DNA of 64,000 nucleotides from Thermodesulfobacterium sp. (GCA_017656385.1 JACDNX010000001.1:161003-225002); one strand, 5' to 3'; numbered from the stretch's first letter, positions 53,766 to 63,344 are shown. Numbers and translations: made by a program. The notes: a model not told the origin generated them from the sequence alone.

Positions 53766-54989
53766 GTGTTTAATTTTGGCTGGGAACTTTGGATAGCTTT
53801 AAGATATGTGTTTTCTTCTAAAAGAGAAAAATTTACAGGAATAATTTCCCTGATTGCCATTATAGGAGTTGCTTTAAGTGTAGGAGCTTTAACAGTTGTT
53901 AATTCAGTAATAACAGGTTTCAAAGAAGCTGTTTCTGAAAAAATTTTGAGTCTTAATCCCCACCTGAGTATTACTTTCAGAAACCCTGAATATGAAAAAA
54001 GGATTACAGAGATTATAAAAAAAGAAATACCTTCTAAGGAGATAAAAAGTATTCAGAGAGTTTCAACTCTACAAGGGCTTATAATTTTTTCAGGACAACC
54101 TGTAGGAATTATTTTAAAAGCCACCAATCTACAAGAACTCCAAAAAGAAAAGGGGTTCAAAAAGTTTGAATTTAACCCTTTATATCTGAATAATAAAGAA
54201 AAAGTTTTACCTGTAATAATAGGAGAAAAATTAAGAGAAAGGCTTGGTCTTGGTCTCGGAGAAAAAGTAAAGTTTATGAGTGCAGAGGGTTTCTATACAC
54301 CTTTTGGTTTTTTCCCAAAAGTAATTACTTTTATAGTAGCAGGGACCTTTCAAACAGGTATTTATGATTATGATTTAAATCTTGTTTTTGTCCCCTTTGA
54401 TGCCTTTTCTCAAAAATTTAATCCCTCTAATTATTCTCTGGAGATAAAACTTAAAGACCCCTTTAAATCTCATCAGTTCAAAACAAGGCTTCTTTCTCAT
54501 CTTGGTTTTGGAATTACAATATTTGACTGGCAAGAATGGAACAGGAACCTTTTTGCAGCTTTAAAAATGGAAAAATTGGGATTGTTTGTAGTACTTACCC
54601 TTATGATTATTGTGTCTTTATTTACCATTATTGCTGCTATGATTATGCTTGTTACTGAAAAAAAGATGGATATAGCTATTCTAAGGGCTCTGGGGGTTTC
54701 TTCTCACAGCATTTTAAAAATATTCTTTTTTTGTGGTTTAATTTTATCTTTAACAGGGGTTATTTTTGGATTAATGTTAGGTAGTTTCCTTTGTGCTGTT
54801 CTTTCTCATTACCCTATAATAAAGCTTCCCAGCGAAGTGTATCCTGTTGAATATATGCCTGTTAAACTAAAAGTCTTGGATGTTTTTGTAATTAGTGTGG
54901 TTGCAGTATTTATAAGTATTCTTGCCTGTATATATCCTGCTAAAAAAGCTTCTGAAATTATCCCAGCAGAAATTTTAAGACATGGATAA
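53766..54989 (+). CDS. Lipoprotein-releasing ABC permease (LolC/LolE type)
   Basis: 407 aa from GTG 53766. Membrane helix about 22-45 after a basic N-terminus, a long periplasmic domain (about 50-260), then three C-terminal helices (about 272-300, 318-345, 370-395). Motif SLIAIIGVALSVGALT. Releases lipoproteins from the inner membrane for transfer to LolA. A single LolC/E gene here implies a homodimer (LolF-like). lolD follows 5 nt later. Confidence 0.85.
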   Translation: MFNFGWELWIALRYVFSSKREKFTGIISLIAIIGVALSVGALTVVNSVITGFKEAVSEKILSLNPHLSITFRNPEYEKRITEIIKKEIPSKEIKSIQRVSTLQGLIIFSGQPVGIILKATNLQELQKEKGFKKFEFNPLYLNNKEKVLPVIIGEKLRERLGLGLGEKVKFMSAEGFYTPFGFFPKVITFIVAGTFQTGIYDYDLNLVFVPFDAFSQKFNPSNYSLEIKLKDPFKSHQFKTRLLSHLGFGITIFDWQEWNRNLFAALKMEKLGLFVVLTLMIIVSLFTIIAAMIMLVTEKKMDIAILRALGVSSHSILKIFFFCGLILSLTGVIFGLMLGSFLCAVLSHYPIIKLPSEVYPVEYMPVKLKVLDVFVISVVAVFISILACIYPAKKASEIIPAEILRHG

Positions 54990-54994
54990 TAATT

Positions 54995-55690
54995 ATGAAA
55001 AGCACTGATATTGTAGTAGAGCTCAGAAATGTTACCAAAAAATATTTTTATCCTCAGGGAGAGCTCGAAGTATTAAAGGGGATAGATTTAAATGTTAAAA
55101 AAGGGGATAAAATTGCTATAGTTGGTCCATCTGGAGTAGGTAAGACAACTTTATTAAATATAATAGGAACCCTTGATTGCCCCACTTCTGGAGATATATA
55201 TCTTTTTGGAAAAAGACTGGATTATAAAGATGAAAAAACATTGCTTAAACTTAGAAAAGAAAAAATAGGATTTATTTTTCAACTTCACTACCTTATTCCA
55301 GAATTTACAGTTATAGAAAATGTGATTTTACCTGGGATAATATCCCGTTGGAAAAGGGAAGATTGTTTTAAAAGGGCTTATGGACTGCTTGAAAAACTCA
55401 ATCTTTCTGGAAAGGAAAACTATAGACCTTTCAGACTTTCAGGAGGGGAAAGACAAAAGGTTGCTATAGCAAGGGCTCTATTTCTAAATCCTGACTTACT
55501 TCTGGCAGATGAACCCACAGGAAATTTAGATCAGGAAAGTGCCAAGGAAGTAATTGACATATTTTTAAAAATAAATGAAGAATTAAATGTTACAGTAATT
55601 ATGGTTACTCATAACTGGGAGCTGGCTAAAAAGATGGACAGAATATTTTTGCTAAAAAACGGTTTTTTGGTAAAATTAAACAATACTTGA
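54995..55690 (+). CDS. lolD: Lipoprotein-releasing ABC ATPase
   Basis: 231 aa. Walker A GPSGVGKT (about 43-50), Q-loop FQLHYLIPEF, signature LSGGERQKVA, Walker B LLLADEPTGNLD, H-loop. Pairs with the preceding permease. Next gene bamA begins 1 nt after the stop, linking envelope lipoprotein and barrel assembly. Confidence 0.9.
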   Translation: MKSTDIVVELRNVTKKYFYPQGELEVLKGIDLNVKKGDKIAIVGPSGVGKTTLLNIIGTLDCPTSGDIYLFGKRLDYKDEKTLLKLRKEKIGFIFQLHYLIPEFTVIENVILPGIISRWKREDCFKRAYGLLEKLNLSGKENYRPFRLSGGERQKVAIARALFLNPDLLLADEPTGNLDQESAKEVIDIFLKINEELNVTVIMVTHNWELAKKMDRIFLLKNGFLVKLNNT

Positions 55691-55691
55691 A

Positions 55692-58349
55692 ATGGGAGCC
55701 TCCTTTTTGAGAGAGATTGGATATATCTTTTTTCTCTTTCTTTTTTTTCTTGTCTTTTCTAATTCACTTTTAGCAGAAACTTCTCATTTTCTAATTTATT
55801 CAACAAGAACATACGGAGATTATTTACCAGAAAGTTTCTTAAAGATATATCTGGATAATCTTAAAAAAAAGCTTTCGGAAGAGAAAGTGGAACTTGAGGT
55901 TAAAAGTTTTTCTCGCAAAGAGGCTCTTAATTTTTTAAAAGTAGGATCTTATAGTGTTATTGCAGAGATCAAGGTTATAACCATTAAGGACAACTTAAGT
56001 ATAGAATGGAAGTTTCATCAATTTGGAAAAAAGGAGCCTCGTTATTTTTATGTTACAGGAAAAAGAGAAAATATGGAAGCTCTTGTAAATGAGACTTTTA
56101 AGTTAATAAAAAGTTTCTTAGAGAAAAAGCAGATAATTGAGAAAATTAAAATTGCAGGGAATTTAAGAATAGGAGAAGATGTTATTTTTCCTCACATAAA
56201 AACCAAAAAAGGAGATATCTTTGATCCGGAGAAACTAAATGAAGATCTAAAATCTATATATAAAATGGGATACTTTGAGAATGTGGAGGTAAAGGTTGAT
56301 GAAGGAACCAAGGGGGTAATTGTTACCTTTGAAGTTAAAGAGAATCCGTCTGTTAAAGAAGTGGTATTTAAAGGTAATGAGAAAATAAAAACACAAGATC
56401 TTTTAAAAATTGTTGATATTGAGGAAGGGCAGATTGTTACACCTAAAGAGCTTGATAAGGCTATAGAGAATATAAAAATGTATTATGAACAATCTGGATT
56501 TCTGGGGACTCAGGTTTCTATAACTACTGAAAAGGTACCTCCAGCTCAGATAAGATTAGTTTTTAATATTAAAGAGGGGAAAAAGAAATACATAAAAAGA
56601 ATTGAATTTATAGGAAATAAAGCCTTTTCTGATAAAGAATTAAAAGGCTATCTTTCTGTTTCAGAAAAAACTGTTTTTTCACCTGTTAAAAAGATAACCC
56701 AATATATAAGAGCATTTATCCGTCCTGAGCCACTTGCAGAACCAGGAGTATACAATGTGGCTTTTCTCCATAGAGATCTCGGAAAGATAGAAACAGCTTA
56801 TAAAAATAAAGGTTATATAGATGTCAAGATAGGGGAACCTGTGGTAGAGGAAGAGCCTGATGGTGTTATCATAAAGATTCCTATTGATGAAGGCCCTCAG
56901 TATAAAGTTGGTAGTGTAAAGATCAATCAGGACCTTTTTCCTGAAAAAGAGGTTTATAAAATGATTCAAACTTCACCTGGAAAAATTTTTAGCCTCAAAA
57001 CTTTAAAAGAAGATGAATCAATTCTTACTCATCTTTTTGCAGATTACGGTTATGCATACACTAAGGTAGATACCAAAATAGATAAAGATACTAAAAACAG
57101 ACAGGTAAATATTGTGTTTAATATTAATAAGGGTCCTGTAGTTTATATAGGAAGAATAGAAATTGAGGGAAATACTAAAACAAGAGATAAGGTTATTAGG
57201 AGAGAGTTGAAGGTAGCAGAGGGTTGGCCTTATAGTGCTTCTCGTTTAGAAAAGAGTGAAGCAAGACTTAGAAGGCTTGGATACTTTGAAGAGGTAAAGA
57301 TTGAGAAAGAGAAGGGAGTAAAAGAAGAGGAACTTAATCTAAAAATAAAAGTAAAAGAAATGCTTACAGGTTCTTTTGCCATAGGAGGTGGTTATAGTTC
57401 TTATGATAAATTTGTTATTATGGGAGATATCACTGAAAGAAACTTTTTGGGAAAGGGACAAAGGGTTACTCTTTCTGCAAGGTTAGGTGCAAAAACTCAA
57501 AGATACGCTATAAACTTTTTTGAGCCATACTTTAGGGACTCTCGTTACTCTCTGGGCTGGTCTCTTTACAATTACGAATTTGTGTATGACGATTTTACCA
57601 AGGATAGTAAAGGAGGGGCTATAAAAATTGGATACAGTTTTACCTCTGAACTTTCTGGTTATATCGGATATAGATACGATGACACAAAGCTTGAAGATCT
57701 CTCTGAGGATGTAGCTCAAATAATTCTGGAATCAAAAGATATAAACATTACCAGTGCTTTACAGACAGGTTTAATTTATGATTCCCGCAATAGATATTTT
57801 CTACCAACTAAGGGCTGGTATCACAAGCTTGAAATGGAATACGCTGGAGAATACCTCGGAGGAGAAAGCAACTTTTTTAAAATAGTAGGAGAACACCAGG
57901 TATATTTTCCCATTTTTAAATTAACAGGACATATAACCTTGGGTTATGGCTACATCACAGAAGGGGGAGCTAAGAAAGTACCAGTTTATGAAAGATTTTT
58001 CCTTGGTGGAATAAGATCAGTAAGAGGATTTAAATACGGAGATATCTCTCCAACTGATCCAAAAACAGAAGATAAAATTGGTGGAACAAGGATGTTTTAT
58101 CTTCAAACAGAAACTATATTTCCACTACTTAAAAATATCAATCTGAATGGAGTTGTTTTCTTTGATATGGGTAATGTTTGGGATTTAAAAACAGGCTTTC
58201 AGAGTTCAGATCTCAGAAAAAGCATAGGAGTGGGATTAAGATGGCTTTCTCCTTTTGGTCCACTCAGAATTGAATGGGGTTATAATATAGACAGAAAACC
58301 GGATGAAGATTCAAGTAATTTCAACTTCCAAATCGGTGGAGAGTTCTAA
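55692..58349 (+). CDS. bamA: Outer-membrane protein assembly factor BamA with extra N-terminal domain
   Basis: 885 aa. Signal peptide (about 1-29, cleaved before AETSH). Extra domain about 30-150 ahead of POTRA1, with a strand/helix pattern like the TolB N-terminal domain. Five POTRA domains (about 152-228, 229-305, 306-410, 411-490, 491-570) and a 16-strand type barrel with VRGF in SVRGFKYGD (about 776). Ends in F-Q-I-G-G-E-F, terminal Phe. It inserts barrel proteins such as the porin at 11.5 kb. Longer than the usual roughly 800 because of the extra domain. Confidence 0.93.
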   Translation: MGASFLREIGYIFFLFLFFLVFSNSLLAETSHFLIYSTRTYGDYLPESFLKIYLDNLKKKLSEEKVELEVKSFSRKEALNFLKVGSYSVIAEIKVITIKDNLSIEWKFHQFGKKEPRYFYVTGKRENMEALVNETFKLIKSFLEKKQIIEKIKIAGNLRIGEDVIFPHIKTKKGDIFDPEKLNEDLKSIYKMGYFENVEVKVDEGTKGVIVTFEVKENPSVKEVVFKGNEKIKTQDLLKIVDIEEGQIVTPKELDKAIENIKMYYEQSGFLGTQVSITTEKVPPAQIRLVFNIKEGKKKYIKRIEFIGNKAFSDKELKGYLSVSEKTVFSPVKKITQYIRAFIRPEPLAEPGVYNVAFLHRDLGKIETAYKNKGYIDVKIGEPVVEEEPDGVIIKIPIDEGPQYKVGSVKINQDLFPEKEVYKMIQTSPGKIFSLKTLKEDESILTHLFADYGYAYTKVDTKIDKDTKNRQVNIVFNINKGPVVYIGRIEIEGNTKTRDKVIRRELKVAEGWPYSASRLEKSEARLRRLGYFEEVKIEKEKGVKEEELNLKIKVKEMLTGSFAIGGGYSSYDKFVIMGDITERNFLGKGQRVTLSARLGAKTQRYAINFFEPYFRDSRYSLGWSLYNYEFVYDDFTKDSKGGAIKIGYSFTSELSGYIGYRYDDTKLEDLSEDVAQIILESKDINITSALQTGLIYDSRNRYFLPTKGWYHKLEMEYAGEYLGGESNFFKIVGEHQVYFPIFKLTGHITLGYGYITEGGAKKVPVYERFFLGGIRSVRGFKYGDISPTDPKTEDKIGGTRMFYLQTETIFPLLKNINLNGVVFFDMGNVWDLKTGFQSSDLRKSIGVGLRWLSPFGPLRIEWGYNIDRKPDEDSSNFNFQIGGEF

Positions 58350-58360
58350 CCTTAAATTAT

Positions 58361-58383
58361 TTTGACAATAAAGTCAAATTTTT
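58361..58383 (+). terminator. Weak terminator after bamA
   Basis: TTTGAC (58361-58366), loop AATAAA, GTCAAA (58373-58378), then TTTTT. Starts 11 nt after the bamA stop. Confidence 0.5.
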
Positions 58384-58495
58384 GACAAGGAAAAATTTTC
58401 ACTTTTTTCTTTTTTAAGTAGGAAATAAATTCCTTTGTTAAAAGAATCTGTTTTCAAAACTTCTCTTTACAAGGGTTAAGGCTTAAAAAATTTTA

Positions 58496-58509
58496 GGCAC
58501 ATTTTTTGA
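58496..58509 (+). promoter_or_regulatory. Possible sigma-54 promoter of the flgF operon
   Basis: GGCAC at 58496-58500 and TTGA ending 58509, i.e. GG (58496-97), 10 nt, GA (58508-09). The -24/-12 consensus is TGGCAC-N5-TTGC, so the final C of GC is A here. Start about 30 nt before the flgF ATG. Imperfect match. Confidence 0.35.
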
Positions 58510-58550
58510 TTACAAATAAAATGAAATTTTTTGAGAGAAGTGAAGTTATT

Positions 58551-59315
58551 ATGAATGGTATCAAAATAAATCCACATTTGGGGTTACTGGAGGCACTTGA
58601 GGCAGCTCAATTAATAGACAGAAAGCTTTCGGTTACTGCTAATAACTTGGCAAATGTAGATACTCCTGGCTATAAAGCTGATGATGTAGCTTTTATAGAA
58701 GTTTTGATGAGAAAAATAGGACCAAGATATACTAAAATTTACAAAGAAACTCAGTCATTTATTAGAAAAGAACAAGGTGTTTTGGAATATACAGGAAATC
58801 CTTTACATCTTGCTATAGTTGGGGAGGGTTTTTTCAAAGTGCAAACACCAAATGGAATTGCCTATACCAGAGCAGGAAACTTTACTTTGGATACCCAGAG
58901 GAGACTTGTAACCCCGGAAGGTTATCCTGTTCTTGCTAATGGTGTCCCTGTGGTTGTTGATCCTGGAATGACAAGGGAAGGTTATATTACTATGGAAAAC
59001 TCAAAACTTCAGGTTTCTCCTGAAGGAATTTTATCCATAGACATGACAGAAATAGGAAGACTGGATGTAGTGACTTTTGACGATTATAGCAAGTTAAAAA
59101 AGTTGGGAAAGAATCTTTATGTTTCAGAAGGTGCTCAGGAGATAAGAGCTGAAAATTATGAGATAAAACAAGGATATGTGGAGAAATCAAATGTAAATCC
59201 TTTAAGGGAAATGGTAAATTTAATAGAAATTCAAAGAACCTTTGAAGCAATTCAAAAATCAATTAAAAGTTTGGATGAAGAGACAGAGAGGTTAATTACT
59301 ACCATTCAGAGATAA
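58551..59315 (+). CDS. flgF: Flagellar rod protein, FlgF/FlgG family
   Basis: 254 aa from ATG 58551 (earlier in-frame TTG/ATG exist, but the homologous start is near here). N-terminal rod helix with NNLANVDTPGYKA (about 31-43), central VGEGFFKVQTPNG and YTRAGNFTLD, C-terminal SNVNPLREMVNLIEIQRTFEA. Two FlgF/FlgG genes in tandem, so this first one is flgF by order. Secreted via the flagellar type III system, no Sec signal. Confidence 0.85.
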   Translation: MNGIKINPHLGLLEALEAAQLIDRKLSVTANNLANVDTPGYKADDVAFIEVLMRKIGPRYTKIYKETQSFIRKEQGVLEYTGNPLHLAIVGEGFFKVQTPNGIAYTRAGNFTLDTQRRLVTPEGYPVLANGVPVVVDPGMTREGYITMENSKLQVSPEGILSIDMTEIGRLDVVTFDDYSKLKKLGKNLYVSEGAQEIRAENYEIKQGYVEKSNVNPLREMVNLIEIQRTFEAIQKSIKSLDEETERLITTIQR

Positions 59316-59325
59316 GGAGGGAAGT

Positions 59326-60108
59326 ATGATTAGAGCCCTTTGGAGTGCAGCAACGGGTATGCAGGGACAACAATTACAGCTTGATGTTATTGCTAATAAT
59401 CTTGCTAATGTTAATACTCCGGGATTTAAAAAAAGCAGGGTTGATTTTGAAGATCTTTTTTATCAGAATTTAAAACTTCCTGGTGCTTTAACATCAGAGG
59501 GAACTCTTACACCTGTTGGTATGCAGGTTGGACTTGGAGTAAGGCCTGTAGCGGTATCCAAACTTTTTACTCAGGGAGAATATCAGCTTACTAATCAAGA
59601 GTTGGATTTAGCTATAGAAGGAAGGGGGTTTTTTAAAGTGACTTTGGGAGGAGAAGAATATTACACCCGTGCAGGGAATTTTAAAATTGATAGAGATGGA
59701 TACATAGTTACTGCAGATGGAGCAAGGCTTTATCCTGAATTTACTGTTCCCACAGGAACTGTAAAAATTGAAGTTACTCAAGATGGAATAATTACAGCCC
59801 TTGATTCAAATGGAAACGTTCTGGCTCAGAGTCAGATACTTTTATATGATTTTTCTAATCCAGCAGGGCTTTATGCAGTAGGAAGGAATCTTTTTAAAGC
59901 CTCTGATGCAGCTGGAGATGAAATAGAAGGAGTACCGGCACAAAACGGTTTTGGAACTATAGCTCAGGGATATTTAGAAATGTCAAATGTAGATGTGGTG
60001 GAAGAAATGGTAAAGATGATCATAACCCAGAGAGCATACGAAGCTAATTCTAAAGCTGTTCTTACTGCAGATAACCTTTTAGAAATGGCAAATAATCTTA
60101 AGAGGTAA
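59326..60108 (+). CDS. flgG: Flagellar distal rod protein
   Basis: 260 aa. Starts IRALWSAATGMQGQQLQLD, NNLANVNTPGFKKSR, then the FlgG-typical EGRGFFKVTLGGE, GFGTIAQGYLEMSNVDVVEEM and QRAYEANSKAV. GGAGGGA before the ATG, 10 nt after flgF. Forms the drive-shaft under the hook. Confidence 0.95.
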   Translation: MIRALWSAATGMQGQQLQLDVIANNLANVNTPGFKKSRVDFEDLFYQNLKLPGALTSEGTLTPVGMQVGLGVRPVAVSKLFTQGEYQLTNQELDLAIEGRGFFKVTLGGEEYYTRAGNFKIDRDGYIVTADGARLYPEFTVPTGTVKIEVTQDGIITALDSNGNVLAQSQILLYDFSNPAGLYAVGRNLFKASDAAGDEIEGVPAQNGFGTIAQGYLEMSNVDVVEEMVKMIITQRAYEANSKAVLTADNLLEMANNLKR

Positions 60109-60113
60109 AGTAA

Positions 60114-60821
60114 ATGAGAAGGGTGTTTTTATTATTTGTTTTAGCTTTTTTAGTGATTTCTTTTAGCTTGGTTTCAAGCTTTGCAGAAAAACTTTATACT
60201 TCTGAAGACTTTAAAAATATTTTCCTGAAAGAAGTAAAAAACAGACTTTTCTGGGTTAAAGGAGATTTATATGTAGAGAAAATAAGAATTGAGCCAGAAT
60301 TAGTAATCATTCCCAAGTCGGTTCCCTATAGAGTTAACTTTATTACGACTCCTAAAATAGGATCAAATCTCATTCTTTTGGAATTTAAAGAGGGAGAAAG
60401 TATAAAAAGGGTAAAGATCTGGGGGTATGTGGATGCCAAAGTCCCTGTAGTGGTTCTCAAAAGAAATCTTCCTAATAAAACTATATTAAGTGAGAAAGAC
60501 CTGGTTTTAGAGTTAAAGCCACTTTCAAGACTTCCTCAGGATGTAATTTTAGATAAAAATTCGGTTTTGGGTAAAGAGCTAAGAATGAGTTTAAAGGCAG
60601 GAACTGTTCTTAGGTATTCTCATATCCAGAGACCTATAATTATCAAAAGAAATCAGATGGTTTACATAGTTGCAAGAGGTAGAAATTTTGTGGTAAAAGC
60701 AAAAGGTATTGCTCTTCAAGACGGAAGAGAAGGAGGAAGAATAAAGGTTAGAAATATAAGCAGTAAAAAGATTTTATGGGGGAAAGTAGTTTCTCCCGAG
60801 GAAGTGGAGGTAATACTTTGA
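60114..60821 (+). CDS. flgA: Flagellar P-ring addition protein FlgA
   Basis: 235 aa with Sec signal peptide (about 1-24). C-terminal SAF/ChapFlgA region (about 120-235): LPNKTILSEKDLVLE, GTVLRYSHIQRP, VARGRNFVVKAKG. Periplasmic chaperone for FlgI. N-terminal domain weakly conserved. Overlaps flgH by 1 nt (TGATG). Confidence 0.85.
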   Translation: MRRVFLLFVLAFLVISFSLVSSFAEKLYTSEDFKNIFLKEVKNRLFWVKGDLYVEKIRIEPELVIIPKSVPYRVNFITTPKIGSNLILLEFKEGESIKRVKIWGYVDAKVPVVVLKRNLPNKTILSEKDLVLELKPLSRLPQDVILDKNSVLGKELRMSLKAGTVLRYSHIQRPIIIKRNQMVYIVARGRNFVVKAKGIALQDGREGGRIKVRNISSKKILWGKVVSPEEVEVIL

Positions 60822-61534
60822 TGAAGAAAAAGAGAAAAATTTTTAAATTTATAATATTTATAATAAGTATTTTTTCCCTTTATGGTTGCTTTGAATACAA
60901 TCCCAAAACCCCTCCACCTCCTCCTCCGCCCCCAAGGGTGGAAATACCTCATGAAGAGTATAGACCGTTGAGCAAGGGATCTCTTTACAGAGATGGACCT
61001 GTTTTTGTTAGTTTTTCAGATTTAAGGGCAAGACATGTGGGAGATATAGTTACCATTAAGATTGTTGAAACCTATCAGAGTTCAAGTACTGTAAAACAGC
61101 AAAGTGCTAAAAGCAGTTCAGTTGACACAGGAATAGATAATCTGTTGGGATTGGAAAACAGGATTGAAGATGTTTTTAAAGATGCTAATCCTTCTCATTT
61201 ATTTAAAACCGGAATGGAGACTTCTACTTCTGGACAAGGTCAGGTTTCCAGAGAAAGCAAAATTGTAGCTACCATTACTGCCAGAGTTATTAAAGTTTTA
61301 CCGAATGGAAATCTGGTTATTCAGGGAACAAGAGCTATCAAGAAAAATAGAGATCTGGAATACATTACGATTACGGGGATAATAAGGCCTGAGGATATAG
61401 ATTATGACAATTCGGTTCTTTCCACTCAGATTTCAGACGCTTATATAGAGTATAGTGGAAAGGGACCCACGAGTGAAGTGGCAAGCGGACCGGGAATTAT
61501 TACCAGATTATTACACCTTTTCTGGCTCTTTTAG
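60821..61534 (+). CDS. flgH: Flagellar L-ring lipoprotein
   Basis: 237 aa from ATG 60821, with GGAGG 10 nt upstream; a longer reading (60776) has no such site. Lipobox ending at Cys23 (S-L-Y-G-C), then a run of eight Pro at about 32-39. FlgH core: SDLRARHVGDIVTIKIVET, VLPNGNLVIQG, DAYIEYSGKGP. Outer-membrane ring anchoring the rod, consistent with a Gram-negative envelope. Confidence 0.93.
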   Translation: MKKKRKIFKFIIFIISIFSLYGCFEYNPKTPPPPPPPPRVEIPHEEYRPLSKGSLYRDGPVFVSFSDLRARHVGDIVTIKIVETYQSSSTVKQQSAKSSSVDTGIDNLLGLENRIEDVFKDANPSHLFKTGMETSTSGQGQVSRESKIVATITARVIKVLPNGNLVIQGTRAIKKNRDLEYITITGIIRPEDIDYDNSVLSTQISDAYIEYSGKGPTSEVASGPGIITRLLHLFWLF

Positions 61535-61548
61535 GAGGGGTTTTGAAG

Positions 61549-62649
61549 ATGAAGGGGGTTAAAGTAACTGTTTTTACTGTAATGCTTTTGGTTTTCACTA
61601 CAGTTTTAGGCTTTTCTGCAAGGCTTAAAGATATAGTTGATGTTGAAGGAGTAAGAGGAAACTACTTAATAGGATATGGTCTTGTTGTGGGACTTAAAGG
61701 CACAGGAGATGGAGTGTTGAGTAAATTTACAGTTCAATCAGTAGTAAATATGCTTGAAAGGTTTGGAATAAAAGTTCCTAAGGAGCAAATTATTCTTAAA
61801 AATGTGGCAGCAGTATTAGTTACAGCTTATCTTCCTCCTTTTGCTATGCCTGGTCAGAAAATAGATGTAGAAGTCTCTTCTCTGGGTGATGCTAAAAGTC
61901 TGCAGGGTGGCACTTTGCTTTTAACCCCACTTTTAGGACCCGATGGAAAGGTTTACGCCCTTGCACAGGGACCGGTATCCATCGGAGGTATTGCAGCACA
62001 GGGAGCAGGTGCACGTATGCAAACAGCCCATCCCACTGCAGGAAAAATTCCCAATGGAGCTATAGTGGAAAGAACTGTAGAGGAAGGTTTAAACTTAAAT
62101 CCTAAAATAACCCTATCTTTAAAAGAAGCAGATTTTAATACAGCTTATCAAATCTCAGAAGCTATAAATGATTATCTAAATGGAAATTATGCTTATCCAA
62201 AAGATAACCGCAACATTGAACTTACTATACCTCCTTCTTATAGAGGAAAAGAGGTAAAACTTTTGGCTGAAATTGGAAACTTGGAAATATCTCCTGATAC
62301 CCCTGCCAAGGTAGTTATTGATGAAAGAACCGGAACAGTTGTAATAGGTGAGAATGTAAGAATTTCTAAGGTAGCGATAGCTCATGGAAACATAAGTATA
62401 GAAGTTAGAGAATATCCTGAAGTTTATCAACCTTATCCTTTTTCTCCTGGGGAAACTGTAGTGGTTCCAAGAACAGAAATAAAAGCTAAGGAGAAAAAAG
62501 CAAAGGTGGTTGTTTTAGAAGAAGGAGCAACCCTTGGAGAACTGGTAAGAGCACTTAATGCAGTGGGGGCAACAGCTACAGAACTCATTTCAATTTTACA
62601 GGCTATAAAAGCTGCAGGAGCTCTGCAGGCTGAATTGATAATTATTTAA
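61549..62649 (+). CDS. flgI: Flagellar P-ring protein
   Basis: 366 aa from ATG 61549 (TTG 61543 is too near the GGAGGGG ending 61540). Signal peptide about 1-24. ARLKDIVDVEGVRGNYLIGYG, GLKGTGDG, AVLVTAYLPPFAMPGQKIDVEVS, and C-terminal GATLGELVRALNAVGATATELISILQAI. Forms the ring in peptidoglycan; chaperoned by FlgA. Confidence 0.95.
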   Translation: MKGVKVTVFTVMLLVFTTVLGFSARLKDIVDVEGVRGNYLIGYGLVVGLKGTGDGVLSKFTVQSVVNMLERFGIKVPKEQIILKNVAAVLVTAYLPPFAMPGQKIDVEVSSLGDAKSLQGGTLLLTPLLGPDGKVYALAQGPVSIGGIAAQGAGARMQTAHPTAGKIPNGAIVERTVEEGLNLNPKITLSLKEADFNTAYQISEAINDYLNGNYAYPKDNRNIELTIPPSYRGKEVKLLAEIGNLEISPDTPAKVVIDERTGTVVIGENVRISKVAIAHGNISIEVREYPEVYQPYPFSPGETVVVPRTEIKAKEKKAKVVVLEEGATLGELVRALNAVGATATELISILQAIKAAGALQAELIII

Positions 62650-62668
62650 ATATTTAAAGGGAGAAGAG

Positions 62669-62992
62669 ATGAAAAGTTATGGAATTTATTATCAAAATCT
62701 GAACGAGCTAATTACTCTTAGTAAAAAGAATAAAACACTGGCTTTGAAAAAGGCTTGTGCAGAATTTGAATCATTAGTATGGTATGAAATTCTGAAAGGA
62801 CTTGATAGTACCATTATAAAGAGCAACTTCTTTCCAGAGACATTAGAAAAGAAAATTTTCCAGGATTATCTCTATCAAGAGATTGCACGCACTATTTCAG
62901 GAAAACCAGAAGGGCTTGGAGAGTATTTATATAAAACCCTTTCAAAAAGTTCCTGTTTTAAGAATAAAATCAAAAATGCCGATAATAAATAA
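62669..62992 (+). CDS. flgJ: FlgJ-like rod-binding protein without muramidase domain
   Basis: 107 aa. Rod-binding pattern: ACAEFESLVWYEILKGLDST and the following helix, then DYLYQEIARTIS. E. coli FlgJ has a C-terminal peptidoglycan hydrolase; it is absent here, as in many non-enteric bacteria. Rod assembly therefore needs a separate lytic enzyme. Confidence 0.8.
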   Translation: MKSYGIYYQNLNELITLSKKNKTLALKKACAEFESLVWYEILKGLDSTIIKSNFFPETLEKKIFQDYLYQEIARTISGKPEGLGEYLYKTLSKSSCFKNKIKNADNK

Positions 62993-63009
62993 AAGAGGAG
63001 GATGGTTTT

Positions 63010-63339
63010 ATGATAAGAAAAGAACTTTTGGAATTAAAAGAAATTCTTGAAAAAGAAAAAAATGCTCTTATGAACGGAGCAGTAGAGGAAATTTTGAAGT
63101 GGGCATCTTATAAAGCAAGACTTGCCAATTATTTAAAAGATAAGGAATTTACTCCTGAGGAAGAAGAGGTTTTAAAAGAAATAGTGAGTATTAATGAGAG
63201 AAATAAAAAAATTATTGAAGCAGGGCTTAATTTTGTTGAAGAAGCTTATAAGTTTTTAACTCATATCCTTTATGAAAGAGAATTTTATGGAAAAAGAGTA
63301 GAAAAGATAAATCCCCAACTTATTTCAAAATCAGCTTAA
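63010..63339 (+). CDS. flgN: FlgN-like flagellar export chaperone
   Basis: 109 aa, all-helical, Glu/Lys/Leu-rich. Resembles FlgN (chaperone of FlgK/FlgL), and its place directly before flgK, 5 nt apart, supports this. GAGGAGG precedes the ATG. FlgM, often nearby, is not seen. Confidence 0.75.
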   Translation: MIRKELLELKEILEKEKNALMNGAVEEILKWASYKARLANYLKDKEFTPEEEEVLKEIVSINERNKKIIEAGLNFVEEAYKFLTHILYEREFYGKRVEKINPQLISKSA

Positions 63340-63344
63340 AAGCT

